A stretch of 5,912 bases of DNA from an uncultured Vogesella sp. (GCA_946479405.1 CAMLGD010000203.1:1-5912); one strand, 5' to 3'; shown: positions 1 through 5,845, counted from the stretch's first letter. Notes: generated from the sequence alone by a model not told the origin. Made by a program: numbers and translations.

Positions 1-51
1 CGTGCGCGCTGGCCCATCCTGCCGGCAGCAAACTTGGCGCGGCTGTCGTTG

Positions 52-76
52 CCTTGCCGTAGTGGTACGGGCAAGG
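52..76. repeat. Imperfect hairpin overlapping repeat copy 1
   Basis: CCTTGCC (52-58) pairs with GGCAAGG (70-76). The stem continues inward as GTA (59-61) with TAC (66-68), leaving G69 bulged and a loop of four bases. No T tract follows on either strand, so it is not a canonical terminator. Its right arm runs into the 13-mer AAGGTTGGCCGCA, so it may be part of that repeat element. Confidence 0.5.
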
Positions 77-85
77 TTGGCCGCA
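73..85 (+). repeat. Dispersed intergenic 13-mer AAGGTTGGCCGCA, copy 1
   Basis: Exact copy of a 13-base motif that recurs at 821-833, 4126-4138 and, inverted, 5858-5870. It lies upstream of the hydrolase gene, next to a CTGCCGGCAG palindrome (19-28) and the right arm of a hairpin. All four exact copies are non-coding. Confidence 0.75.
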
Positions 86-128
86 TGCTGTTGTTATGAT
101 CGTACGGCTCGCTGGCGCTAGTACATCT

Positions 129-185
129 ACTTGTTTATTTGTTTTTGAAATAACAAAACAAATTTTAAGTATTTTTGGAAATATG
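129..185 (+). promoter_or_regulatory. AT-rich promoter/operator candidate upstream of the hydrolase
   Basis: A stretch of about 55 bases of mostly A and T stands in a GC-rich window. It contains the perfect 9-bp inverted repeat ATTTGTTTT (137-145) and AAAACAAAT (155-163) with a 9-bp centre, which has the size and symmetry of a dimeric regulator's operator. A TTGAAA -35-like hexamer (145-150) lies inside it, with a TATTTT -10-like hexamer at 170-175. The 19-bp spacing is long, so the exact promoter is uncertain. If both calls hold, a repressor bound at the repeat would cover the -35. Confidence 0.4.
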
Positions 186-230
186 AAGGCCGCGATACAG
201 TGCCGGCAGACCATTACCCCGGAGCTCGCC

Positions 231-809
231 ATGCATCCCGATTTCACCGCCTTCGACTTCATCATCCAGCCGGGCTGGAACAACTCGCCGCCGGAGCACT
301 GGCAGAGCCACTGGCAGCAGCTGTTGGGGGCGCAAAGGGTTGGCAACCACGAATGGTTTGCGCCGCAGCTGCACGACTGGCTGCAGGCGCTGGACGTGGC
401 GGTGGCAGCGGCCAGCAAGCCGGTGATCGTGATCGCCCACAGCCTGGGCTGCGCGACAGTGGCGCATTATGCCGCCCGCCACGGCAAGCGCCTGGCCGGG
501 GCGCTGCTGGTAGCGCCAGCCGACGTGGAGCGTGCCAGTGCGCCGGCGCAGCTGCAGCCGTTTGCGCCGCTGCCGGAGGGGGCACTGCCGTTTCCGTCAC
601 TGGTGGTGGCCAGCGACAACGATCCGTTCAGCCTGCCGCTGCGCAGCGTGCGCATGGCAACGCGCTGGCACAGCCGCCTGTACTGGCTGCCGCGGGCCGG
701 GCATATCAACGTGGCTTCCGGCCACCGGCAATGGGAACAGGGGCTGGACTACCTGCACGAGCTGATCGCCACCATCCACGCCGCCACGCCGCAGATGGCC
801 TCGGCCTGA
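231..809 (+). CDS. Alpha/beta serine hydrolase, RBBP9/YdeN family
   Basis: A 192-residue protein of the small single-domain hydrolase family typified by human RBBP9 and bacterial YdeN (Pfam Ser_hydrolase). Those proteins are about 180-190 residues, so this is full length. Visible features in order: the family N-terminal block FDFIIQPGWNNSPPEHW (residues 8-24); the nucleophile elbow AHSLGC with catalytic Ser71; SDNDP with the probable catalytic Asp131; and GHIN with catalytic His158. The triad is complete. No signal peptide or membrane segment is seen, so it should be cytoplasmic. Family members are serine hydrolases or esterases whose natural substrates are mostly unknown, and none can be inferred here. 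I chose ATG 231 because GGAG (221-224) lies six bases upstream and homology starts at once. An in-frame ATG at 183 has poor spacing, and the ATG at 96 would add non-family sequence. The gene is monocistronic by context and converges on ogt. Confidence 0.9.
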   Translation: MHPDFTAFDFIIQPGWNNSPPEHWQSHWQQLLGAQRVGNHEWFAPQLHDWLQALDVAVAAASKPVIVIAHSLGCATVAHYAARHGKRLAGALLVAPADVERASAPAQLQPFAPLPEGALPFPSLVVASDNDPFSLPLRSVRMATRWHSRLYWLPRAGHINVASGHRQWEQGLDYLHELIATIHAATPQMASA

Positions 810-852
810 GTGCCGGCGGTAAGGTTGGCCGCAGGCGGGCCGGGCGGCGGGC
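810..852. other. Convergent hydrolase-ogt gap with GC-rich inverted repeat
   Basis: This 43-bp gap separates two converging stop codons. It is very GC-rich and contains CCGGC (813-817) and GCCGG (839-843) as inverted arms around a copy of the 13-mer, plus GCCGC/GCGGC pairings further right. No T tract is present on either strand, so a Rho-independent terminator is not evident. The GC-rich fold could still slow polymerase. Confidence 0.5.
821..833 (+). repeat. Dispersed intergenic 13-mer AAGGTTGGCCGCA, copy 2
   Basis: Exact copy located in the short gap between the converging hydrolase and ogt genes, framed by CCGGC (813-817) and GCCGG (839-843). It starts 12 bases after the hydrolase stop. 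Confidence 0.75.
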
Positions 853-1371
853 TTACAGGAACAGTGCCGGCGGGGTGTGGCTGATCTCGAACTGCAGCAG
901 CGCCGCCTTCAGCGGCAGGCCGCCGGCGTAGCCGGTGAGCTTGCCGTCGCTGCCGATCACGCGGTGGCAGGGCACGATCAGCGCGATGGGGTTGGTGGCA
1001 TTGGCGCGGCCAACCGCACGCGCGGCGCCGGGGTCGCCGACGCGGCGCGCCAGTTCGCCGTAGCTGATGGTGGTGCCGTACGGGATGCGGCACAGCTCGG
1101 CCCACACCTTGTGCTGGAACTCGCTGCCGGCGGCGGCCAGCGGCAGGGTGAATTCGCGGCGTGTGCCGGCGTCGTATTCCGCCAGCTGGCGTGCTACCTC
1201 GGCCAGCGCCGCATCATTGCGCGGCGTGCCGTGGTGGTGGGCGCGCTCCAGCTCGCGTTCGATGTTGAACTCCAGCCGTTGCAGCGCGCCGGTTTTGTCC
1301 AGCCACGCCGCCACGGTACCGAAGCGGGTGTCGATCAGGCCGTAGCAGGCCGTCATTGTGGGTGTCGTCAT
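853..1371 (-). CDS. ogt: Methylated-DNA--protein-cysteine S-methyltransferase (O6-alkylguanine-DNA alkyltransferase)
   Basis: A 172-residue protein that removes alkyl groups from O6-alkylguanine (and O4-alkylthymine) in DNA by transferring them irreversibly to its own cysteine, so each molecule acts once. The N-terminal half (about 1-80) is the variable ribonuclease-like domain. The C-terminal DNA-binding domain shows the whole family signature: FQHKVWAELCRIPYGTTISYGELA (85-108), then GAARAVGRANATNPIALIVPCHRVIG (115-140), with acceptor Cys135 in PCHRV and the presumed arginine finger at Arg118. GKLTGYAGGLPLKAALLQFE follows. It lacks the Ada N-terminal zinc and AraC-like domains, so it is the stand-alone Ogt type. 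The start ATG 1371 has no clear Shine-Dalgarno; Met6 (ATG at 1356) is an alternative but has no better site. It lies 68 bp downstream of mgtA on the same strand and may be cotranscribed with it. The stop is TAA. Confidence 0.95.
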   Translation of the reverse strand: MTTPTMTACYGLIDTRFGTVAAWLDKTGALQRLEFNIERELERAHHHGTPRNDAALAEVARQLAEYDAGTRREFTLPLAAAGSEFQHKVWAELCRIPYGTTISYGELARRVGDPGAARAVGRANATNPIALIVPCHRVIGSDGKLTGYAGGLPLKAALLQFEISHTPPALFL

Positions 1372-1439
1372 GGTGTCAGTTAGAGGCTAGTGCAGGATGT
1401 CCGAACAATAGCATTACGGCCGTTGCCGCTCGCGATAGT

Positions 1440-4010
1440 TCAGGCCGCATGCCTGGTATGGCGATGCCGCGGGCGGTGCTCGCCGTGCCGGTAAAACGCG
1501 CGCTTGGCCAGCTCGACCAGCAGCAGGTACAGCAGCACCAGGCTGCCCATGATGGCGTAAAACTTTGCCGGCAGCGGCACAAAACCCAGCTGCATGCCCA
1601 GCGGGGTGAAGGGCAGCACGCCCGCCACGCACACCACGGCCAGCGAGGTGGCCAGCAGCAGCGGGTGAGGGCGGCTGTGCCAGGGCGGGCCACGGGTACG
1701 GATGATGAAGATCACCAGCACCTGGGTGCACAGCGATTCGACAAACCAGCCCGTCTGAAACAGTTTTTCGCCGGCCTGCATCACCTGCAGCAGGATGTAG
1801 AAGGTCAGAAAGTCGAACAGCGAGCTGATCGAGCCGATCACCAGCATGAAGTTGCGCACGAAATCCAGGTCGAGCACGCGCGGCGTCCGTGTTTCCACCG
1901 CGTCCACGCTGTCCAGCGGGATGGGGATTTCGGAAATGTCGTACAGGATGTTGTTGAGCAGAATCTGGGTCGGCAGCATGGGCAGAAAAGGCAGAAACAG
2001 CGCGGCACCGGCCATGCTGAACATATTGCCGAAGTTGGAGCTGGTGCCCATCAGCATGTATTTCATGATGTTGCCGAAGGTGCGGCGTCCTTCCTGCACC
2101 GCGGCGCGCAGCACGTGCAAGTCATGGCGCAGCAGGATCATGTCGGCGGCTTCCTTGGCGACATCCACCGCGCCGTCTACCGACAGGCCGACATCCGCCG
2201 CGTGCAGCGATGGCGCATCGTTGATGCCATCGCCCAGATAGCCCACCACATGGCCACGGGCGCGGAAGGCGCGGATGACGCGTTCTTTCTGCGCCGGATT
2301 GACCCGGCAGAACAGGTTGGCCGCATCCACCCGGGCCAGCAATGCATGGTCGTCCATTGCGGCGATGTCCTTGCCCAGCAAGATGCCCTGTACCGGCAGC
2401 GCCAGCTGCGCGCAGATATAGCGGGTTACCCGCTCGCTATCGCCGGTAACCACCTTGATGGCGATGCCGGCGCGATGCAGGGCGGCCAGCGCCGGGCCGG
2501 CGCTGTCCTTGGGCGGATCAAGGAATGCCACAAAACCCGCCAGCACCAGCTCGGCCTCGTCGCTTACCACCGCATGCGGGTGATCCAGCGGCACCGGCCG
2601 CCAGGCAATGCCCAGCGCGCGAAAGCCCTGTTCTTCCAGCGCGTGGTACTGCTGGCTGATGGCGGCGCTGGCGGCGGCGTCTATCGGCTGTGGTGCAGTC
2701 GCCGCTGTTTCGTAGTGGGTGCACAGCCCGACGATTTCATCCGGCGCCCCCTTGACCACCAGCCAGCGGCTGCTGCCGTTGTCGAGCAGCACCGATACGC
2801 GTCGGCGTTCAAAATCGAAAGGCACCTCGTCGATTTTTTGCCATGCCGCTGTATCGATGTGCTCATGCGCCAGGATGGCTTCATCCAGCGGGCTTTTCAG
2901 GCCGGTTTCAAAGAAGCTGTTGTAGTACGCCAGCGTCAGCACCCGCTCGCTGTCCTGGCCGGCGGCATCGATATGCCGCTCCAGCCGGATCTTGGCCTCG
3001 GTCAGGGTGCCGGTTTTATCGGTACACAGCACGTCCATGGAGCCTAGGTCCTGAATCGCCGACAGCCGCTTCACGATCATGTGCTGCCGCGCCATGCGCA
3101 GTGCGCCGCGCGACAGGGTGACCGATACCACCATCGGCAGCAGCTCCGGCGTCAGGCCGACCGCCAGGGCCACGGCGAACAGGAACGACTCCAGCCAGGG
3201 CTTGTGGAAGAAGGCGTTCACCAGCAGCACAAACATCACCATCAATACCGTCAGCCGCATGATCAGCAGGCCAAAGTGGCGGGTGCCCAGCTCGAACGAG
3301 GTCGGGTCCGCCACCTTGGAAATACTGTCCGCGATCTCGCCGATTGCGGTGTCGGCGCCGGTTTTTACCACCCGGATCACGCCGCTGCCGCTGATCACCG
3401 ACGAGCCCATGAACACGGCATTGGTGGCGGCCTGCAGATCATTGCCGCTGCCGCTTGGCAGCTGCGGGTGTTTTTCCACCGGGTAGGTTTCGCCGGTGAG
3501 CAGCGATTGCTTGATGAACAGATCTTTGGCGGCCAGCACCAGACCGTCCGCCGGAATCAGATCGCCGGCGCTCAGCAGCACGATATCTCCGGGCACCAGC
3601 TCACTGACCGGCACGGTCTGCGTCACGCTATCGCGCCGCACGCTGGCGCGTACCGACACCGCCTGCCGCAGCTTGTCTGCCGCCGCATTGGCCTTGAATT
3701 CCTGCACGAAATCCAGTGTCACGCTGAGCAGGATGATGCTGCTGATGATGAGGAAATTGGTGACTTCGCCGGTGAGCGCAGAAATGGCGCTGGCGACCAG
3801 CAGAATCAGCACCAGCGGGTTTTTGAAGCGGGACAGGTATTGCAGGATGACCGGCTGTTGCGGGCGCTGGTGCAGGCTGTTGGGACCGGTTTGTGCCAGC
3901 CGGGTGGCGGCCTCGGCGTGGCTCAGGCCGCTGGCAGATTCTGTCGGCGTGGCTTGTGCTGCGGCGTTGGCGTCAAGCCACCATGGCTGGGGCACTGGAT
4001 TGGCTGCCAT
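1440..4010 (-). CDS. mgtA: Magnesium-translocating P-type ATPase (P3B), MgtA-like
   Basis: An inner-membrane pump of 856 residues that uses ATP hydrolysis to drive Mg2+ into the cytoplasm. Residues numbered from ATG 4010: N-terminal cation-ATPase domain with TM1-TM2 at about 63-103; actuator domain with LTGE (171-174); TM3-TM4 at about 246-297 with TPEL (287-290); phosphorylation motif DKTGT with Asp331; nucleotide-binding KGAPDE (420-425); DPPKD (498-502); TGD (522-524); hinge GDGIND (593-598); then TM5-TM10 at about 650-836. The block LNNILYDISEIPIPLDSVD (about 685-703) near TM6 matches MgtA/MgtB rather than calcium or sodium pumps. It is somewhat shorter than E. coli MgtA (898 residues), mainly at the N terminus, and ends in a His/Arg-rich tail. 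A GTG at 4013 is in frame. I prefer ATG 4010 because AGAAAG lies seven bases upstream and because a small upstream frame ends in TGA overlapping this ATG. MgtB is the only close alternative name. Confidence 0.95.
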   Translation of the reverse strand: MAANPVPQPWWLDANAAAQATPTESASGLSHAEAATRLAQTGPNSLHQRPQQPVILQYLSRFKNPLVLILLVASAISALTGEVTNFLIISSIILLSVTLDFVQEFKANAAADKLRQAVSVRASVRRDSVTQTVPVSELVPGDIVLLSAGDLIPADGLVLAAKDLFIKQSLLTGETYPVEKHPQLPSGSGNDLQAATNAVFMGSSVISGSGVIRVVKTGADTAIGEIADSISKVADPTSFELGTRHFGLLIMRLTVLMVMFVLLVNAFFHKPWLESFLFAVALAVGLTPELLPMVVSVTLSRGALRMARQHMIVKRLSAIQDLGSMDVLCTDKTGTLTEAKIRLERHIDAAGQDSERVLTLAYYNSFFETGLKSPLDEAILAHEHIDTAAWQKIDEVPFDFERRRVSVLLDNGSSRWLVVKGAPDEIVGLCTHYETAATAPQPIDAAASAAISQQYHALEEQGFRALGIAWRPVPLDHPHAVVSDEAELVLAGFVAFLDPPKDSAGPALAALHRAGIAIKVVTGDSERVTRYICAQLALPVQGILLGKDIAAMDDHALLARVDAANLFCRVNPAQKERVIRAFRARGHVVGYLGDGINDAPSLHAADVGLSVDGAVDVAKEAADMILLRHDLHVLRAAVQEGRRTFGNIMKYMLMGTSSNFGNMFSMAGAALFLPFLPMLPTQILLNNILYDISEIPIPLDSVDAVETRTPRVLDLDFVRNFMLVIGSISSLFDFLTFYILLQVMQAGEKLFQTGWFVESLCTQVLVIFIIRTRGPPWHSRPHPLLLATSLAVVCVAGVLPFTPLGMQLGFVPLPAKFYAIMGSLVLLYLLLVELAKRAFYRHGEHRPRHRHTRHAA

Positions 4011-4072
4011 CACACTGCTTTCTGATTGGCGCGGGCATGGGTTTCAAGCATAGCGGACTGCATCGGGGGCAT
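4010..4072 (-). CDS. Candidate 20-residue leader peptide overlapping the mgtA start
   Basis: An open frame begins at ATG 4072-4070, reads MPPMQSAMLETHARANQ..., and ends with TGA at 4012-4010. That TGA shares bases with the mgtA ATG (TGATG), the classic arrangement for translational coupling. It starts with two proline codons, and the enterobacterial mgtA leader MgtL is also a short proline-containing peptide, but I see no sequence similarity to MgtL. The site upstream of its ATG is weak (GAGCGG-like). The frame is open further upstream to an ATG at 4240, so the true start is not fixed. This is a hypothesis from arrangement, not a recognised gene. Confidence 0.3.
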   Translation of the reverse strand: MPPMQSAMLETHARANQKAV

Positions 4073-4097
4073 GACTGCCGCTCTGTATCTTCCTGTA

Positions 4098-4151
4098 GCC
4101 GGCAGTCCGCGGCATGCGCTGCGGCAAGGTTGGCCGCAGCTTGCTGCCGGC
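4098..4151. repeat. Nested inverted repeat containing the 13-mer
   Basis: Outer arms GCCGGCAG (4098-4105) and CTGCCGGC (4144-4151) are perfect 8-bp complements. Inside them GCTGCGGC (4118-4125) and GCCGCAGC (4133-4140) form a second perfect 8-bp stem whose seven-base loop AAGGTTG is the first half of the 13-mer. No T tract follows, so this is not a standard terminator. The same layout, 13-mer inside outer inverted arms, recurs at 5846-5883. Confidence 0.65.
4126..4138 (+). repeat. Dispersed intergenic 13-mer AAGGTTGGCCGCA, copy 3
   Basis: Exact copy in the mgtA/PhoD-like divergent region. Its first seven bases form the loop and its last six lie in the right arm of the 8-bp hairpin 4118-4140. 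The identity to copy 1 extends leftwards by two bases (GC). Confidence 0.75.
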
Positions 4152-4244
4152 AATCGGCACAGCAAAACCACTCGCGGCATGCTAATAACATCATTACATC
4201 CGCTTGGCATGGCGTGGCAGGCGGCGATCCGGTTGTGCAAATAC

Positions 4245-4250
4245 GGGAGA
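4245..4250 (+). promoter_or_regulatory. Ribosome binding site GGGAGA deciding the PhoD-like start
   Basis: GGGAGA lies seven bases before ATG 4258. The reading frame is open back to an ATG at 4204, but the extra 18 residues are Arg- and Gly-rich, have no such site, and run through the control region. The annotated start is therefore 4258. Confidence 0.75.
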
Positions 4251-4257
4251 AACCTCT

Positions 4258-5772
4258 ATGGCCCTGCGACTTGGCCCCATCCTGCAGTTTCGTGGCAACG
4301 GCGATAAATACTGTGTCAGCGCACTGGTGGTGCTGGACATGAATGATGCCGAGCCAAGCTGGCAATTCAGCGGCAAGAAGAAGGACGTGACGCTGAGCCG
4401 CCTGGCGGCACTGCCGTTCGACAACCCCAGCATGCAGGCCTGGCGTATTGATTTCCGAACCAGTCCGGCCGATAGCGCCACGCGCTATGACTACACCGTG
4501 GCGGGTAGCAGTGGCAGCTTTGTGGTGCCGGCAGCCAAGGACATGCCACGGCTGGCCTATGGCTCCTGCAACGGGTTTTCGGATGACAAGCTGATGAAGC
4601 AGGTGGCCGATCACAATGAGCGCTGGCGCCATCTGGCCGGTCGGCACGCGGCCGAGCCGTACCACCTGTTGTTGCTCGGTGGTGACCAGGTGTATTCGGA
4701 CGCGATGTGGAAACAGGTCAAAGCGTTGGCCGCATGGCTGGAGCTGCCGGCGGCCAAGCGCTACAGCGCGGCATTTACCCGGGACATGGCCCGGCAGCTG
4801 GACAGCTATTTCTGCCAGATGTATCTGGAGCGCTGGCGCAAGCCGGAGATTGCCAGCGTGCTCGGCAGCATCCCCGGCATCATGATGTGGGACGACCATG
4901 ACATCATGGATGGCTGGGGATCGTATCCTGCCGAGCAGCATTACTGTGCCGTCTATCAGGGGATCTTTGCCGTGGCGCGCCGTTACTTCCGCCTGTTCCA
5001 GCAACAGTGCGCCGAGGACGAACGCCACCCGTCGGCGCTGGCCGGGGCCGATGGTTTTCACATGGCGTTCGGCAATCTGGGCGGGCTGGCATTGCTGGTG
5101 CCGGATCTGCGTTCCGAGCGGCAGCCGGCGGGCAAGGGCGGGCCGGAGCAGATTGTTTCCGAGGCCAGCTGGCAGGCCATTTACGGTTGGATGGCTGCGC
5201 GCAAGCCGGGCGCGGAGCAGCACCTGCTACTGATGTCCAGCATCCCGGTGGCCTATCTGGATCTGGGGGCCATCGAAAAAATGCTGGGCACGCTGCCGGG
5301 GCAGCAGGAGCTGGAGGACGATCTGCGCGACCACTGGTCCAGTGAGCCGCACCTGCAGGAGCGCAAACGGCTGATCCACCGCCTGTTCGCGCATGCGCGG
5401 GACAAGGGCAGCCGCGTCACCATTCTGTCGGGCGATGTACATGTGGGCGCGCTGTCGGTGCTGGAGTCCACCCGCGAGCCAGGCGCCGGGCGCGGCCAGC
5501 GCATCATCAATCAGCTGGTGTCCACCGGCATCGTGCATCCGGCACCGCCGGCAATCGTGCGTTTTGTGCTGGAGCAGATTGCCGACCGCAGCGAGCAGGT
5601 AGACCAGGGCATCAGTGCCAGCATGCTGCCGGTTGCCGCCCGCAGCCGCTACCTGATCGGCGCCCGCAACTGGCTGGCGATCGAGCCGGATGCGCAGCGC
5701 CGCTTATGGTGCAACTGGCATGTGGAAGGGCTGGCCGCTCCGTTGACCAAGGTAGTGCACCCGGCTGGCTAG
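4258..5772 (+). CDS. PhoD-like metallophosphatase (alkaline phosphatase D family), cytoplasmic
   Basis: A 504-residue protein with the PhoD-type metallophosphoesterase domain. About 1-95 form an N-terminal beta-rich region that I do not recognise. Catalytic-domain blocks follow in order: RLAYGSCNG (98-106), LLLGGDQVYSD (138-148) with metal ligand Asp143, MMWDDHDIMDGWG (209-221) with the DDHD block typical of PhoD, and ILSGDVHVG (389-397) with Asp393 and His395. All metal-binding motifs are intact. In the family these residues hold a dinuclear metal centre that hydrolyses phosphoesters. Secreted PhoD carries a Tat signal; here there is no twin-arginine motif, signal peptide or membrane segment, so it is probably cytoplasmic with an intracellular substrate, which the sequence does not name. 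It diverges from mgtA, has its own strong ribosome binding site, and is followed by a strong terminator, so it is likely transcribed alone. I give no gene symbol because it is not orthologous to secreted PhoD by architecture. Confidence 0.88.
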   Translation: MALRLGPILQFRGNGDKYCVSALVVLDMNDAEPSWQFSGKKKDVTLSRLAALPFDNPSMQAWRIDFRTSPADSATRYDYTVAGSSGSFVVPAAKDMPRLAYGSCNGFSDDKLMKQVADHNERWRHLAGRHAAEPYHLLLLGGDQVYSDAMWKQVKALAAWLELPAAKRYSAAFTRDMARQLDSYFCQMYLERWRKPEIASVLGSIPGIMMWDDHDIMDGWGSYPAEQHYCAVYQGIFAVARRYFRLFQQQCAEDERHPSALAGADGFHMAFGNLGGLALLVPDLRSERQPAGKGGPEQIVSEASWQAIYGWMAARKPGAEQHLLLMSSIPVAYLDLGAIEKMLGTLPGQQELEDDLRDHWSSEPHLQERKRLIHRLFAHARDKGSRVTILSGDVHVGALSVLESTREPGAGRGQRIINQLVSTGIVHPAPPAIVRFVLEQIADRSEQVDQGISASMLPVAARSRYLIGARNWLAIEPDAQRRLWCNWHVEGLAAPLTKVVHPAG

Positions 5773-5780
5773 CCAGCCGG
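5761..5780. repeat. Perfect 20-bp palindrome spanning the PhoD-like stop codon
   Basis: CCGGCTGGCT (5761-5770) is followed directly by its reverse complement AGCCAGCCGG. The TAG stop (5770-5772) sits at the centre. It encodes the last residues Pro-Ala-Gly, and the second half lies in the 3' untranslated region. Confidence 0.85.
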
Positions 5781-5783
5781 CGC

Positions 5784-5798
5784 TGCCGTGGCACGGCA
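5784..5798. repeat. 15-bp inverted repeat between palindrome and terminator
   Basis: TGCCGTG (5784-5790) and CACGGCA (5792-5798) are perfect complements around a single central G. As a single-base loop it cannot form a tight hairpin without opening inner pairs, so it may act as a DNA site or extend a larger 3' fold. Confidence 0.6.
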
Positions 5799-5801
5799 TG
5801 T

Positions 5802-5831
5802 AAAAAGAGACCGCGAAGGGTCTCTTTTTTT
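5802..5831. terminator. Strong, probably bidirectional Rho-independent terminator
   Basis: AAAAAGAGACC (5802-5812) and GGTCTCTTTTT (5819-5829) form a perfect 11-bp stem with a six-base loop GCGAAG. Seven Ts (5825-5831) follow the GC part of the stem on the plus strand. On the minus strand the same stem ends in a five-T tract, so it can also stop transcription coming from the right. It lies 29 bases after the PhoD-like stop. Confidence 0.92.
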
Positions 5832-5845
5832 GTCGGCCAGTCTAG

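Larger units (their letters stand above)
1..230. other. 5' intergenic region without a recognisable gene
   Basis: No coding region can be supported here. All three forward frames entering from the left edge close within about 115 bases (for example TAG at 60-62 and TGA at 97-99), and no tail resembles a family I know. The stretch holds a CTGCCGGCAG palindrome (19-28), an imperfect hairpin (52-76), one copy of the dispersed 13-mer (73-85), and then an AT-rich island (about 129-185) that contrasts sharply with the GC-rich surroundings and probably holds the promoter of the hydrolase gene. The hydrolase reading frame is open back to an ATG at 96, but that extension has neither a ribosome binding site nor family-like sequence. 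Confidence 0.6.
4011..4257. promoter_or_regulatory. Divergent control region between mgtA and the PhoD-like gene
   Basis: Both flanking genes must be transcribed from this region of about 247 bp. It is dense in inverted repeats: GCGGACTGC (4053-4061) with GCAGTCCGC (4102-4110); GACTGCCG (4073-4080) with CGGCAGTC (4100-4107); GCCGGCAG (4098-4105) with CTGCCGGC (4144-4151); and GCTGCGGC (4118-4125) with GCCGCAGC (4133-4140). The first three share 4098-4110 and so cannot form together. A less GC-rich patch at 4180-4200 (AATAACATCATTACAT) is the likeliest place for -10 elements of either direction: TAATAA at 4183-4188 reading right, TGTAAT at 4198-4193 reading left. I cannot match convincing -35 boxes. 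No PhoP box is evident. Confidence 0.5.

Noticed and set aside
52..76. Hairpin considered as a terminator of a gene left of the window
   Set aside because: No T tract on either strand and a bulged stem. It overlaps the dispersed repeat instead.
96..230. Upstream extension of the hydrolase by 45 residues, including an apparent hydrophobic stretch that could pass for a signal peptide
   Set aside because: The hydrophobic residues come from translating the AT-rich promoter island. GGAG before ATG 231 and the usual family length support the shorter protein.
200..931. 243-residue plus-strand frame overlapping the hydrolase
   Set aside because: It is an Ala/Gly/Arg-rich shadow of the hydrolase frame that also crosses into ogt. 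The true frame shows an intact catalytic triad and family motifs.
2313..2325. Near-copy of the 13-mer (12 of 13 bases) inside mgtA, with shorter core matches near 1006-1018 in ogt and 4723-4735 in the phosphatase
   Set aside because: Each is explained by coding for conserved residues with common codons (Ala-Ala-Asn-Leu, Ala-Val-Gly-Arg, Leu-Ala-Ala) and lacks the flanking inverted arms, so I do not count them as repeat copies.
1356..3047. 563-residue open frame on the plus strand, with a second of 314 residues at 3081-4025
   Set aside because: Both lie antisense to mgtA, which has every P-type ATPase motif. The antisense products are Gln/His/Arg-rich low-complexity sequence, typical of open antisense frames in GC-rich DNA, with no recognisable domain.
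4204..4257. Upstream ATG extension of the PhoD-like protein by 18 residues
   Set aside because: No ribosome binding site and an Arg/Gly-rich non-family sequence, while GGGAGA before ATG 4258 is a strong site.
3973..5223. 416-residue open frame on the minus strand
   Set aside because: It is antisense to the PhoD-like gene and runs through the control region into mgtA. It has His/Gln/Arg-rich composition and no family resemblance, whereas the plus strand shows a complete metallophosphatase.
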